Both the position numbers and the translations under genes were made by a program. Shown one piece after another: positions 1-11,653 of a DNA stretch of 64,000 nt. The notes beneath the pieces are model-generated. The model had not been told where the DNA came from. It did not search any database and worked only from the letters and a program-made list of their open reading frames with translations. Source of the DNA: Dendrobium chrysotoxum (Eukaryota > Streptophyta > Magnoliopsida > Asparagales > Orchidaceae); contig CM034307.1 of assembly GCA_019925795.1 (NCBI GenBank), forward strand, positions 35,799,201 to 35,863,200. Direction: 5' to 3'. Within the stretch, counting starts at the first letter, position 1. Each line of letters starts with the position of its first letter.

Positions 1-792
1 GCAAATTGTTACCAACTTTTGGGTTGTTTTCCAATGAGAGAACAACTGATGTTTTAACATCTCCATTTTTAGTTTGAAAAAAGAAATTAAAATAATTATG
101 AGGAGATGGACTTCTTCAAAGGATAGTTATTGTTAAAATATCTCCAAGTCTGATGACTGCAAGAAAACTATAAAAGACCCAATACAGCTACAGACTTACA
201 GTTTGGATGGGATCAATAATTAGAGATGTTAGCCCCGGAGCCTTACAAAAGGTTTACATTGTTGATCTCCATAACTATTCCAAAGCTAATGCGAGTGAAT
301 ATGGCAAAAAAGGTGAGCAACAGCCACGATATCACATAAATGTTGCCAAACACAATGTCAAGAACGAAAGTCGCCCGAACATTGCCCATTTACAAAACAA
401 ACAACGTTGTTGACGACATCAGAAAAACCTAAAATAGACACTCAATACTGCTTAGGTCACCACATGGAAAAACAAATTCACCTACACGTTGACCTCCATA
501 TATGCTACATGATCAATTTGAACACGTGCAATGATAACAATAGTCGACTAATGCGATGTCACACAAATTAAGTTCAAATCATCTCAACCACAGTCAAAAT
601 TACTCAAACATTGTCCGTTCGCTAAACAGATTATGCCCACGTGTCAAGGACGCCAAATTTATCCAAGAATAGCCACTCGCGTGCAACTCAATCGAACAAT
701 GGAAAAAATGGCGGTTCACAGGTGTGACATTGCGCAAATCATTTGAACATCACCCTTGTGCAACAGACCATCTTGATGCATCCAAAACACCG
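1..792. other. No supported gene; AT-rich intergenic or old repeat DNA
   Basis: No reading frame here has recognisable protein similarity; the only ATG frame over 60 codons (207-413) has unremarkable composition. Parts of 300-420 weakly resemble, in inverse orientation, the DNA around 13,075-13,260, which suggests an old dispersed repeat. The resemblance is too diverged to name a family. Confidence 0.4.
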
Positions 793-1203
793 AAATTATA
801 AAGAAATGACCCCCCTATGTTCGGTTTTGAGTGAATGTGGTCGAAAACTATGGTCAACTGTCACAACGTTGCACAAAATCATCTGAATGTCATCCATCTA
901 TGAAACGGACTACACCAGCGCCTTCGGAACTTCAAAATTAACTAGAAATGCACCCATATTGCTAGGGTTATTGCGCGAGTCGAAACTCAAATTATCAAGA
1001 AATGACCCCCCCCCCCCCCCCCCCCCGGTAATTCGGTTTGAGCAAATGTAGTCGAAAACGATGGTCAACTGCCGCAAAGTTGCACAAAATCATATGAATG
1101 CCATCCATCTGCGAAACAAACTACACTGACATGTCTGAAACATCAAAATTAACTAGAAATGCACCCATATTACTAGGGTTGTTGCGTGAGTTGAAACACA
1201 AAT
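793..1203. repeat. Tandem duplication, two units of about 200 bp
   Basis: Unit 1 (793-988) and unit 2 (989 to about 1,203) align through their length. Both run from AAATTAT.AAGAAATGAC through GTCGAAAAC.ATGGTCAACTG and TGCACAAAATCAT.TGAATG to AACTAGAAATGCACCCATAT. The units differ by scattered substitutions and by a C-run of 6 in unit 1 and 21 in unit 2. No coding potential is visible. Confidence 0.85.
1006..1026 (+). repeat. Poly-C homopolymer, 21 nt
   Basis: An uninterrupted run of 21 C follows AAATGA in the second unit of the tandem duplication. The matching position of the first unit has six C, so the run has expanded. Such tracts can form i-motif or G-quadruplex structures and are also a common place for sequencing or assembly length errors. 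Confidence 0.9.
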
Positions 1204-1275
1204 TTTGCATGCATGCATGCATATATAATTAAAATATTAAAAAAATTATTCTATTTTATCATATAGAGAGAGAGA

Positions 1276-1480
1276 GAAAAAAAATGATTAAAATGGTTTC
1301 TTGACTCTTTATAAAAGACCAAAATAAGCCTCAACTATATTAAAGATTCATTTTGATCTCTCAAGTCTTTAAAAAGAAATCAAAATAGTCTCATGGTAGG
1401 ACTATTTTGATTGCTCTTTAAGGAGTTGAGGGACCAAAATGATCATTTAATATAGTTGGGACTATTAAAGGTCCCCTAAG
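1276..1480. mobile_element. Foldback MITE, MULE-like (diverged copy)
   Basis: Two arms face each other: the left carries AAAATGATTAAAATGG, ACTCTTTATAAAAGACC and CTCAACTATATTAAA; the right carries the inverse around GGGACCAAAATGATCATTTAATATAGTTGGGACTATT. The same arm sequence recurs at 10,030-10,263 in a better preserved copy. There is no ORF. The edges are approximate, the right end looks truncated, and no target duplication is clear. Confidence 0.6.
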
Positions 1481-2510
1481 TTGATCGAATCCCTCTTGAA
1501 ATTCCCTAAAGACTAAAACTTTGATAAGAATTTCTAAGAATCAAACCTTTTAAAATTATTAGCATTTTTTTTTGAAATAATGAAACCACTATTTTAATCA
1601 AAAGTATTCCTAAGTGACATGCTTATGATGTAGTTAACCATAGGGGCTTGCCCCCAAGCCCCTATAGGGAACATAAACCCCAGAAGAAAATAAATCTTGC
1701 TCGATCAAATATATCAAGTAGGGGAAAATCTCTAGTGAAATATTAAAAATGCAAATTTTGTTATTAAACCCATAGCGAAATAATATTTTTATCCTTCGGG
1801 GTAATGTATTATTTTCTATGTCGTGTTTAATCATAAAATATTCTCGTCCGTTGAGGATGACAAAATTATACCAACAAGAACTTAAAAATAACAAAACAAA
1901 AGAACCTTCTGGACTATATATGCTAAAATTATGATAAAATGAACAAGTACAAAATGTGAAAATAAAAGTTATGAGGTGATAGTTGAACATTAAATGAGAC
2001 TTACAAGGATTTGTGAGGAACTTAAAAAGTTGCTTGTTAGCAAAGAACTTCTTGGTTGTACTACAAAAAACTCACTTGAACACTTAAAACCTCCAAGACT
2101 ATCCTTAGTGAATTGAACTTGAGATGAAAATAAACTAAGACAGGTTTCTATTTATAAGCAAAAGAGTGATTCTTTGCGGAAACCATCTAAGTAAAATACA
2201 ATTTACAAATAGACAAATCATGTCTCTTCCAAAGTACATAAAAGATTCTAACTTGTGACATTCGCAACCAGATCAGTAACACACACAAGTGAAAAGAATG
2301 CGAGCAATAATAAATCTAAAATACAAAGTCACATGCATGTTTCAAATATAATGCAATCTTCTGAACGACTACTACATCAGACCCTTACACATCTCAAACA
2401 GTTGTGTTTGTGTATAGTTTTCAAACAAAATAAATTGGCCTAGCATAGCGTATGTGTTGACCTCTACTGTGAAAACAAAAACAAAAAAAAACAAAAAAAA
2501 GAAAGCATAC
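1481..2510. other. No supported gene; repeat remnant
   Basis: At 1,634-1,750 a hairpin-forming ATAGGGGCTTG...CAAGCCCCTATAG and the following AAATCTCTAG resemble the end of the D repeat (6,793-6,870). This suggests a diverged relative of that family. The 118-codon minus-strand frame at 1,634-1,990 lies in this AT-rich DNA, resembles no family I know and is probably chance. Confidence 0.4.
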
Positions 2511-3472
2511 CTCGGACTAAATCCCGCGAATCCTGCAGAGATACCGCTGATCCGGCGCCGAAGAGATCAAATCCCGGAAATCCTTCGCAGAAGCCTCGAT
2601 CACGTCTTCGTTTGAGTCGTTAAATACGACACTCTCCCACAGCTCGCTATCCACTTCTTCCTCCCGATCTCTCTGCGACCGAGAGCTCCCCTGCTTCCAC
2701 CTACCGCAAGCAGCCCGTAAACCCCACGATCTCAAAGCCTCACCCTCTTCTTCCACGACCCAACCAACGACCGAACTCGACGGCCTTGTCCAGACCTTCT
2801 TGCGAAGAGATCCCGTCGGCCTCCCTGTTCCGCCGAGAGAGAGAGAGAGAGAAAGAGAGGAAGAAAGACCTACCTAGCTGAATCCGTCGCTGCTCCCGAC
2901 CTCTTCCCGATTTCCGTAACTCCTCTGACAAAGTCCTGATCAAGCTCCCTTAGCCGAACCCCATACCCGCCAGTTCACTGCTTTTGACCTAGCTATACAT
3001 GTTTCCTCCTCTGTTCGAGCCGAACACTTACCCAAGCTCCACCTATAGCCGCAATTCTCAACCGACCTCTTAGCCTCCCAATTTCCTTGATCCAGAGAGA
3101 GAGAGAGATTTCTCTCTAACCTAACCGAGAGCTCCCTCCAGCGCTCCCTCTATCTGATCCAACTTCAACGCCCCATCCAACAGCTACCTTAGACCCGACG
3201 CCAAGCTCCGACACCAAAACACCCTCCAATCGGCCTCCTCACCCGATCTCCAGTCACAGAATAGGGTATTAGGATTTTTACTTATTTGTATTATTGTTGA
3301 TGTTAATGATTTATTACTGTCATTATTATAATTATTATAATAATGATTACTATTAGAGTAATATTAACATTAGTTATTTATTAGTATTAATGTTATTGTT
3401 AAACAATAATATTATTATTATTATTCTAATTAATGATAATATTATCATTACTAATATATATGTGTGTGTGTA

Positions 3473-3611
3473 AAAAAAAAGAGAGAGATCTTACAAAAAA
3501 AAAGAAAAAGAGAGAAAGAAATATGCAAAAAAAAGAAAAGAAAAAAAAAAGAAAAAGAAAAAAAAAAGAAAAAAGAAAAGAAAAGAAAAAGAGGAAAAGA
3601 AAAGAATTTTG
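3473..3611 (+). repeat. Polypurine low-complexity tract
   Basis: About 140 bases of almost pure A and G (AAAAGAAAAGAGA types). The overlapping Lys/Glu-rich frames on the plus strand and Phe/Ser-rich frame on the minus strand follow from composition only. D2 has a polypyrimidine tract at the equivalent place (37,257-37,360), as expected for its reversed orientation. Confidence 0.9.
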
Positions 3612-3660
3612 CAAATTTTGAGAACTTGCTTTCGTCATTTGCGGCGCATCGGAAAACCGC

Positions 3661-4053
3661 CCATACACGCTTTCCTAAGCGTGGTGGGATAGGACCCCGG
3701 TGCGGCGCCTACAAAGAGGCGGGTAATCACCTAAAAATCTTGTTCTCGGCATTCGGGTCGAGCCGGCAAACCGCCTATACACGCTTTCTTAAGCGTGGTA
3801 GGAAGGGAACCCGGTGCGACACCTACGGCGAGGTGGGTAGGCCTTATGCATGCTTTTCTTAGCGTGGTGGGGATAATTTTAAGTACCCGTACGCGACTCT
3901 GTACCTGCGGGGAAACAAATGCTCTTCTTTTTCAGGTACATCTAAAGACCCATACACGTTTTCTTAAGCGTGGTGGGGGATTGAAGACTTTACACGGCCG
4001 CGGTGTCCTCGAAAGAGGGCACCTACCATACATGCTTTCTTAAGCGTGGTGGG
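3661..4053 (+). repeat. Cluster of five hairpin modules (CACGCTT....AAGCGTG) in D1
   Basis: Five copies of an imperfect palindrome, consensus CATACACGCTTTCTTAAGCG followed by TGGTGGGA, lie at about 3,661, 3,776, 3,845, 3,950 and 4,025. The stem CACGCTT pairs with AAGCGTG across a 4-nt loop. Counterparts with other loops lie at 36,851-37,118 and 63,889-63,985 in inverse orientation. Confidence 0.85.
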
Positions 4054-4099
4054 AAAGGCCCAGTTTTCCGTAATTTCCCCTAAAAGGGGGAGATGCTGG

Positions 4100-4640
4100 A
4101 ATGCTGCCGAAATTTTAGGTGAACAAAAGACCACACTTGGACAATATATTTGGACAGCAGGGGACTTTACTTGAACCTGATTTGAACATCAAATGAGCAA
4201 GACTTGTACTCAAATCTAAATTAAACTCAAATGATTTAAATTTGAATATGAATATAATACAAAATAACACATGATTCAAAATGATTAACAAAAAATAAGG
4301 TCTCAAATTTGATTTGAATTTAAACTTCATTTGACTCAAGTGAATTTAAGTATTTGAACTCAAGACTTGGATTTGCTCGGACCATGAAGAGTTGTGGTAG
4401 AACTTGAACTTACATGTTGAATTCGAGCTGTACAACATCAAGTGGAGTTTGAGCTTTGAACTTGCAAGCATTTGACTCGAATCCGAATGAACTCAATGTA
4501 ACTATATGAGTCATGGAACTTGAACTTGATTTGAATATAAAGTGGACTGAACTTGGATTCAAAACGAATATGACTTGAAATAGTTGGATTCGGACTCAAA
4601 TGAACAAAGAACTTGAGTCAAACTTGACTTGCCCGATTTG
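4100..4640 (+). repeat. Degenerate simple repeat rich in TTGAACTTGA words
   Basis: Variants of TTTGAACTTGAA and ACTCAAATGA recur throughout, giving a cryptically simple tract. The inverse complement is found at about 63,640-63,835 next to the D3 hairpins, confirming that it is a module of the D family. No coding content. Confidence 0.6.
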
Positions 4641-6997
4641 AACACCAACAAAGATTTGAAGAAGATGCACAGGGATATCTTAACAAACCCTATAAATGAT
4701 ATGTCAATGATAGAGACATCCTTATCAATCTGGCAAGAAGACATGGTAGTCATTTCAAATAATGAGGTCTCTTGTCAACACATTCAATGCAACATGTACC
4801 TTCACGGTCAAAATGCATGGAGACAGTGACGATAAATACAAGCTTCTGCGAGCTACTGTAGAAGACCCCTATGCATCCAACCTACCATCCACAAACAAGA
4901 TGCAATATGATTACGCCAAATACGAATATCTATCAGCAACAGTAGAATACCCGTTATGCACACATGTCATCTACAAAAAGGGTACAAGGAGCCTACAACA
5001 AGTGTTAAGATATTTATGCTGCCTGTAATAGGGAGGTGGAAAGTAGATGCACCTGTCCCCCACAATTAAGGGAAGATGATACGTAGTGAAGTGTAAATGT
5101 CTACAGGGTTATGGAAGACTTGTTATATGCATTACATCCCACCTGTAAGCAAACACTGAATGATATGCAACAGAAGCAAGTACCTATAAGTAATTGTAAG
5201 GGGCCCAATGTCTACAAATGCAAGGTAAGAGAACCACAACAAGCACAGTTCACCTGTAGGCAGCAATAGCAAGTGTATTACAAAGGCGAGGGATTCTTTA
5301 TGGACATGCAACCTGCCATTCCCCAACAAAAATCAAAAATCAAAAATCTTGAGCAAAGAAGGAGATTCGTTAGTGCACTACAATCCCCCTGCAGTAACTA
5401 GTGCACGACAGTCTGCCTGTACAAAGCAGCGAACAGCTCAATCCCCGAGCTACTGCAAAACGCCACCGGATCTGCAACTTTCATGCAAGCAGACAGAAGG
5501 CGTTTACAAATAATTATAAAATATACCCCCGCACATGTGCACCTTAATTTGTATACACATAGGAACACAAAAGGGGTAAGTACAATCATAACCCGCATGG
5601 GCCCCGGCGAGCGTGTTATTGGTACACACGTGACGTCTAGGGATGTTGCGCGGGTCAATAAGTGAATTCCAGTTCGAGCCCGATCCTCCTATCTGGGTAG
5701 ATAGGAGTCGACACGGCTCGAGCCATTAAATAAATATGCGGTCGCGAGATCGACCGGGATATTTATTTTATAGTTCATATTAGACCTTCAAGGCCTATAA
5801 TCAAGAGAATTCACTAACAAAGGTCCAAAGCCTACGAAACCCGATCCTCTATCGACCAGTAGATAGAGTCGACAGGGTCCAATCAATAAAATATAAATGA
5901 TCTCATGCACCCCGATGATGGCCGTGTTGAATGCATATCTCAACCGGAGGGGTCTATTCCAAATAATTCAAAGTGTCATCCAAATACCCAAAATCCAAAG
6001 CTCAAAACTCCAAGAAATCCATTTCAAGATATTTAAAATTGAAATACACATCATTCAATCACTTAAAGCATAATCCATCCACCCTCCGCAACAGTTTGCC
6101 GAGGTGGACAAATTAAAATTTACTTCATCTCACATAGAGCTGATGCCTGATCGAAAATATCACTAGGATCCATTCTCAAATAATATCCTGCCAGCAAGGA
6201 CGTGGTACGAGTCCTCTAACCGGCAGTTTCGCCGCCAAATGGCACTGCAGGATAAACGGTTATGACTCGGGACCCTCTGAACCAGGTGGTCGCCGCCAAA
6301 TGGCATCATTATATTATGGTTATGGCCAGAGCCCGTATGCTCCCCAATGGCATCAAATCCTTGAGATATGAATCAATAGGATATGATCGATAGGGCATAA
6401 AGCCCTCTGTTAGCTAAGGTGGATTCAAATTTATCCCCTTAGACAAATACTCCCCCCAGGTCTATAAGGAACCCTTGGACGAAGCAACCCATGGCTGCTG
6501 ACAAAGATCCTTCTGTCAGGTTGGGTCGACTACCTCCTCTGACTAAGTAAACCAGGGACCACGATGGCCCGGGACGACGAAATCATGGGATCTTGATCGG
6601 GTCCATCATCCATTCCCCCACCATCCGCTTTAAGTGCAAGATGGTGAAATTTTCAATTTTAAATACCAAATTCTCGAATTTTCAAATCTCAAACCTATGC
6701 TGCTACTATATACCAGGTACTCATGTATCTCTACGTATTTGATTGATGACTAGCCTTAATCGAAAGTTCTCTCTCGTTATCGGGAGGGGTAATTAACTAT
6801 AGGGGCTTGCGCCTATAGGAAACCAGAACTCAGATCATAAAATCCTCGTAAAATGAGGGCGAAATCTCTGGGTAGTGTCTTATCTACAACCTCGTCTGCC
6901 TTCCAAAATTTATCCCGGAACTTAATCCGTTAAAACTCCTCCCCGAAGGAAAGCACAAACACGGGCGGAGGCCGGGGCCGAATTTTCGGAGCCCACA

Positions 6998-8580
6998 GTA
7001 TGTCACAGAACATATGACTACCCCATGCAACATGCATGTGAAGGGACTCGTGCGCGTTCCTTGAGCAAATGGCACACCCTATAAATAAATAGTGTGCCCC
7101 GTGAATAGACAATTAACCCCATGAATTAAAGTTTTCCAAATGAAACAAAGCAATGCATTGTTGCACTGTACAGGTTACACAGCTATTTTGCAATTGCGTA
7201 GGATACATAAAATCACCAGAAGCAATTTTAACCACTGTTCTCGAAGTGCACTAAGCAAATGCACAAAAAAACATGCAAGTTCATAATGCAAATGTGCCAA
7301 AAAGAGTGTAAATGTAGCATGTAAATACTTTGTGCCAAGGTACCAATAAGCATGCAAGTGCACAATACAAATGTATCAAAAATCATGCAAATAAATGCAT
7401 CATGTAAGTGCACAAATAAGTGTGTACATGTATCAAGAAACATGCAAATGCATCATGCAAGTGCACCAAGAAGCATACATGAACATAAAAAATCAACTTT
7501 TTGAATTGTTATACAAGCAATAAATTCGAGTGTTTGCATTTTATTACGAATCCTTTGAAAAAGGCATTGAAAGCTTGATCCAAACATAAAACCAAAAATG
7601 TTCATAAATTTCACAAGCATATATTCATTTATTAATTCAAGTCTTATCAGCTCCAGTCCTTTAAGGGAGAATGATTGAACTTGTAACATTTTTTGCAATT
7701 ATTTCTTTTTTTTTTCCTTCTTTTTTATTCTTTTCATTTTTTTCCATTTTTTTAGCTCTCTAGAGAGAGAAAGGGAAGAGAGGGGGTTAAAGATAGGAAG
7801 AATGAGCGAGAGAGAATAGAGAGTGGAGAGAGAGGCCTCTCTCTATTTAAGAGAGGGAAAATAGGAGAGGGTGAGAGAGGAGAGAGAGATGCGGGCAGAG
7901 AGGAAGCTCTCTTTATTTAGAGAGGGAGTGTGTGAGATTTGAGAGATATAAAGGGAGAGATGTGGAGTTAGGAAGAGAAGATATGGGAGGGAAAGAGAAT
8001 ATGAGAGGAGAAAGATAGAGAAGGAAAGAGAGGAGGCTAGCCAGCTAAGAGAGTAGGCAACGAGTGGAGGCACAACAGGTGATGGGTAGGACCATACTTG
8101 TCAATGGTGAACGGCGCACCACGGCACAAAGTTTCTCGTTGAGCCATGGCGCACACCATTTTAAACATGTCACAAAATTTAAGCATAAATATCCTACAGA
8201 AACTTAAGGTATGCTATTTAAAAATAACAACTTTAAATTTTACAAAAACTTATATCGATAGATTTGAGCATGAATTAAACATAATTTAGCCAAAATCCTA
8301 CCAAATAACAAAAATAAAAACTTTAAATCCTACAAAAAGCTTTAAAATAAAATAAATTTTTTGATATTTTATTAATTTGATGTTTAATTAATTAATAATT
8401 AAATGTGATATTAATATATAAACCTTAAAAATTTAATTATAATTTAAAATTTAAAATTTATAACATGTTCATAAAATGACACGTTATTTGTGCATTGCGC
8501 CATGCACCATGCACCATGCACCATGCATCATTGCCCATGCATGACACAAATAGCGCATGCTATTTTGATGCGTCACGATA
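6998..8580. other. Gene-free: degenerate tandem words, GA-rich tract, AT-rich DNA
   Basis: 7,150-7,490 is built from degenerate words such as CATGCAAGTGCAC and AAATGCATCATG. 7,740-8,080 is GA-rich (GAGAGAGGAGAGAG types) and explains the Leu/Ser-rich minus-strand frame there. 8,160-8,470 is AT-rich. At 8,499-8,528 the heptamer GCACCAT is repeated about four times. I see no gene. Confidence 0.6.
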
Positions 8581-9557
8581 CCATTGTTTAAAAATACACA
8601 ATATGAGGCTCGCGTTGAGGCCCGCCTCTGAAAAACGCCTCGAGGCTTATGCCTCGAACCTTTTTATGAGGCTTGCGTCTCAACTTGGCTGAGGCCCATC
8701 TTGAGAAGTGCCTCGTCTCGCTAGTGTAAGGCGGTACGCCTCACCCTGTGTATATTTTTTTTTATTAAAACTTACCTAAATCATAAACTAAAGCCCCAAA
8801 CAAATCATGCCTTAATACACCCCCGAGCCACAATTTCCTCTCGACTGCCTCGGCCTCTAGCTTACCACCTTCGCCGCAGCCACCACTATCATAGCCACCA
8901 TTAGGGATCACTTGAAAGCCACACACCACCACCACCTCCTTTAAAAATTTAGGAGTATTACTCTCATCATTATATTGATGACAAATATTTATGAAAGATG
9001 AAGATGATTGAAATAAATGACGAAGAAATAGATTGGGAGGCTTGGACTACACAGGATGAGGCAGGGAAGAGACCAATTTGTTATGACAATGTCTCCAAAA
9101 AAAATCACCTCACTAATAACCATGCAGATGATTTCTGAGTTGTTGATAACTATTTTAGCTTTCTTTAAGAATTAATTATGGATGAGTAAGGAAGTGAGAA
9201 AGAAGGAATTTGAAGTTAAACTTGATGTTATATGATACTTTTATGCAATTCTTATATTTTATGCTGTTTTGTTCTTGGATTTCAATTATATTTCACGCAA
9301 TTTATCACTTGTCACTACATCATGTGCAATTTTTTTTTCATATGTTAATTTGTTACTTCATAGTTCAATAAAAGCTAATATGTCAGTATTTAACATATTC
9401 TTTTGATATTATATAAAAAAGCGCTTTTAACCTTTATTTTCACTTCACGCAATTGTTGGATTTTGAGGCTTACGCCTCAAAACGCCTTGAGTCTTACACC
9501 TTGCCTCACGAACAAAAAGCACCTCAATACCCAATTGCGTAATTTTAAACATTATGC
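8581..9557. mobile_element. Non-autonomous DNA transposon, possibly hAT
   Basis: The left end CCATTGTTTAAAAATACAC and the inverse of the right end CATAATGTTTAAAATTACGC form imperfect terminal inverted repeats. GAGGC/GCCTC words, such as GAGGCTTATGCCTC (8,642) and GAGGCTTACGCCTC (9,464), cluster near both ends like subterminal transposase-binding repeats. The 8-bp flanks TCACGATA and CCACGTTA match at 6 of 8 positions, as for an old hAT target duplication. No transposase is encoded. The family call is inference. Confidence 0.45.
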
Positions 9558-10029
9558 CACGTTAAGCAAATAGCATCGTATGTAAGGGCACGAGAGAGAG
9601 AGGACGGACCGGCGAGGGGTCCTTAAGCAACAAAGAACAGGGCAATAGAAAGGGAGGCGAGGGAGAGGGTGCGTACGTCAGGGCTCAGAGAGCACGTCTA
9701 GGTCAAATCTAGTCGTGTGTGGCTTTAGGTGGGCGGGTCGCACGACCTGAAGGCTAGACTGGCGTGTATAAAGGGTAGTTCAGCTTGTAAGCTGAGTGTA
9801 GAAGAGAAAAGAGATCACACGAGGAAGGGGAGGAGTGCAGAGTTTGGCTATTGTTGGGAATGAATGAGGAGTGGGAATTGGTAGATTTAGACTGATTTTT
9901 TTTTGTTTTAATATTATTTTTTATTATTATATTCTTTTTTAATAAGTGGCTAATATAGGGATAGGCAACTGTATAGGGATAACATATAAATTAGGGTTTA
10001 AATAAAATTTTTAATTAATTTTTAATATA
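9558..10029. other. No gene; GA-rich then AT-rich DNA
   Basis: A G- and A-rich stretch with CACGAGAGAGAGAG is followed from 9,890 by T- and A-rich sequence leading into the MITE. The bases TTTTAATATA at 10,020-10,029 are repeated after the MITE. No reading frame of interest. Confidence 0.5.
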
Positions 10030-10263
10030 GAGAAAATGATCAAAATGGTCCATTAACTCTTTATGAAAGACCAAAATGGTCTGCAACTATATTAAATAAC
10101 AATTTTAGTCCCTCAACTTCTTAAAGAGTGACCAAAATAATCTTACTATAGACCATTTTGGTTCCTCTTTAAGAATTTGGGGGACCAAAATTATCATTTA
10201 ATATAGTTGAGGACCATTTTGATCCTTCATAAAGAGTTAAGGAATTAATTTGGCCATTTTTCC
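10030..10263. mobile_element. Foldback MITE, Mutator-like
   Basis: The element is a near-complete inverted repeat. The left arm GAGAAAATGATCAAAATGG...ACTCTTTATGAA...CAACTATATTAAAT is matched by the inverse of the right arm, which reads GGAAAAATGGCCAAATTAATT, then ACTCTTTATGAAGGATC and CAACTATATTAAATGAT. It is flanked by TTTTAATATA on both sides (10,020-10,029 and 10,264-10,273), a 10-bp target duplication of the Mutator size class, although AT-rich. It has no ORF and would depend on a MULE transposase supplied elsewhere. Confidence 0.8.
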
Positions 10264-10437
10264 TTTTAATATATAAAATAGTATAAAAAGATTAAATAAA
10301 ATGTGAATCAATCTTTCACTAAATTTTTGTTTATCATGCATTTCAATTTGAATGATGTCGCCTTTCATACAGACTCACATGATAACCCATGCATTATTGT
10401 CATTTCCAAGTAATTTCAATATTCTGGATGCATTGGC

Positions 10438-10442
10438 AAAGT
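10438..10442. repeat. Target-site duplication AAAGT (left)
   Basis: Identical to 13,067-13,071 on the far side of element B; this fixes both ends of the element. Confidence 0.95.
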
Positions 10443-11544
10443 TGATGTAGGCAAAGGGGGGGTCTCCACAACATAAAAAATTCTTGTTTTTGGGCCGCTT
10501 GCTATTCTCGGTTGGAGGCCTTATTGGTTTCGGGTGGGCCTTAGCTGATTTTCAGTTTTGGCTTTGTTGGTTGGAAATTAAGTGGTGCCAGCTCATTATT
10601 ATCTTGTGGAGTTTAGCTCATTATGAGCTTATGTTTAAGTTCTGAAATTATTATCTTTGAAGGCTAATTTTGGTGGGTGGAACTTGCCTTTTCCTCTTCC
10701 TTGCCTCCTCGGTTTCTTCTTACCCCCTTCGGTTTTGGTGGGTTTTTGCTGTTTCCCATGTATTCTGCTGGGCTTCCTGTGCCTGCTGCCTTGGTTGCTG
10801 GTTTGCCCCTTCGGTTCCTTCCCTTATGGGCTGGTTCCATGGTTTTCTGGCTGGTTTCCTGTGCCTGTTTCTTCGGTTTCCTGTGTGCCTCTTCGGTTCC
10901 CTCATTGGGCTGTTCTGTGGCTGTTTTCTGGATATTTCTGTGGTTGTTTTCTGGATGTTCTGTGACTATTTCTGTCCTGTTTCCTGTGCAGAATTTTGGG
11001 GCTGCTGTTTGGAACTTTTGAGCTGCTGTTTGGGGAATTGGAAGTTGATGTTTGGTAACATTTAATAAGGAATTTGAAGAGTTTTTGGTGGTTGTTTGGC
11101 TGCCCTCTTTCCTCCTATAAATATAAGTTATTTTGTATGTTTAGAGAGTTGAAAATTGTTATTTTTGGAGCTAAAAACCTGAGGGATTTGTTGGAAAAGC
11201 TTGCGAGCTTGTTCCATCTCTTCTTCCCCTCTTCTCTAGGAAAGCTTGCGAGCTTCTCCTCTTTCTTCTCGGACTTCTAACCTCTTTCCTCTCTACGCAA
11301 GTGCCACTCCACCTGTATCCTTCTTCTCAACATTTGGCAAGCTGTTTTAGGAAAGTCGTTGTGTCTTTATCATTTGTAATCGTCATTGTCTGTAAGTCTT
11401 TTATATTATTAAAGTGAAGTTGTCTTTGGTTCAATTGTCGTATTTTGAGTTTTTTGGAGAATGTTATGTCATTTTCTATCCTAGTAAGTGTGTATTTTTT
11501 CTAGCAAAAAAATTAGGGGCCTCCTAATTTTTTTGTTTACATCA
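10443..11544 (+). repeat. 5' LTR of element B
   Basis: 1,102 bp, TGATGTAGG...TACATCA. Its first half is rich in G, T and C and so lacks stop codons in all three forward frames; these frames (10,657-11,065) are not believed to be genes. It has 23 bp (GGGGGGGTCTCC...) after TGATGTAGGCAAA that the 3' LTR lacks. Confidence 0.93.
11117..11128 (+). promoter_or_regulatory. Candidate TATA box in the B LTR
   Basis: CTATAAATATAAG lies in an AT-poor setting about 420 bp before the LTR end, the expected layout for a U3 promoter. The same sequence is conserved in the 3' LTR near 12,638. No transcription data are available. Confidence 0.5.
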
Positions 11545-11547
11545 AAT

Positions 11548-11562
11548 TGGTATCAAAGCAAG
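11548..11562 (+). promoter_or_regulatory. Primer-binding site of element B (tRNA-iMet)
   Basis: TGGTATCAAAGCAAG starts three bases after the LTR end and matches the 3' end of plant initiator tRNA-Met (TGGTATCAGAGC) with one change. It shows that the + strand is the sense strand. Confidence 0.85.
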
Positions 11563-11653
11563 TTTAGTGTGTCCTAGGGTTGTCAAGAAAGTCTTGGTGT
11601 CTTATGTAAGTCTTTGTCTAGGGTTGTTTGTGTCTAGTTATTTTTAAGTGTAA

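Larger units (their letters stand above)
2511..6997 (+). repeat. Large non-coding repeat D, copy D1
   Basis: This block has the same modules, in the same order, as D2 (29,562-38,740, reversed), and partly as D3. The modules are: a GC- and CT-rich part starting near CCTCGGACTAAATCCCGCG (2,514); an AT-rich (TTA)n part (3,285-3,470); a polypurine part (3,473-3,611); a hairpin cluster (3,661-4,053); a degenerate TTGAACTTGA-rich part (4,100-4,640); a part rich in TGCAAG/CCTGTAG words (4,650-5,570); and a conserved 1.3-kb end (5,640-6,997) finishing in GGAGCCCACA. No credible protein is encoded. It may be an unusually long LTR or a large retrotransposon derivative; I cannot define its true start. 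The end is placed where D1, D2 and D3 stop resembling one another. Confidence 0.55.

Noticed and set aside
1634..1990. 118-codon minus-strand ORF
   Set aside because: AT-rich, Phe/Ile/Tyr-biased translation within a repeat resembling the end of D; probably chance.
3433..3862. Lys/Glu-rich plus-strand frames and a Phe/Ser-rich minus-strand frame
   Set aside because: They follow from the polypurine tract at 3,473-3,611 and run into the hairpin repeats; no independent protein signal.
7240..7490. A CRISPR-like or satellite array
   Set aside because: The CATGCAAGTGCAC words are degenerate with irregular spacing and no constant repeat-spacer pattern, and the window is a plant nuclear genome.
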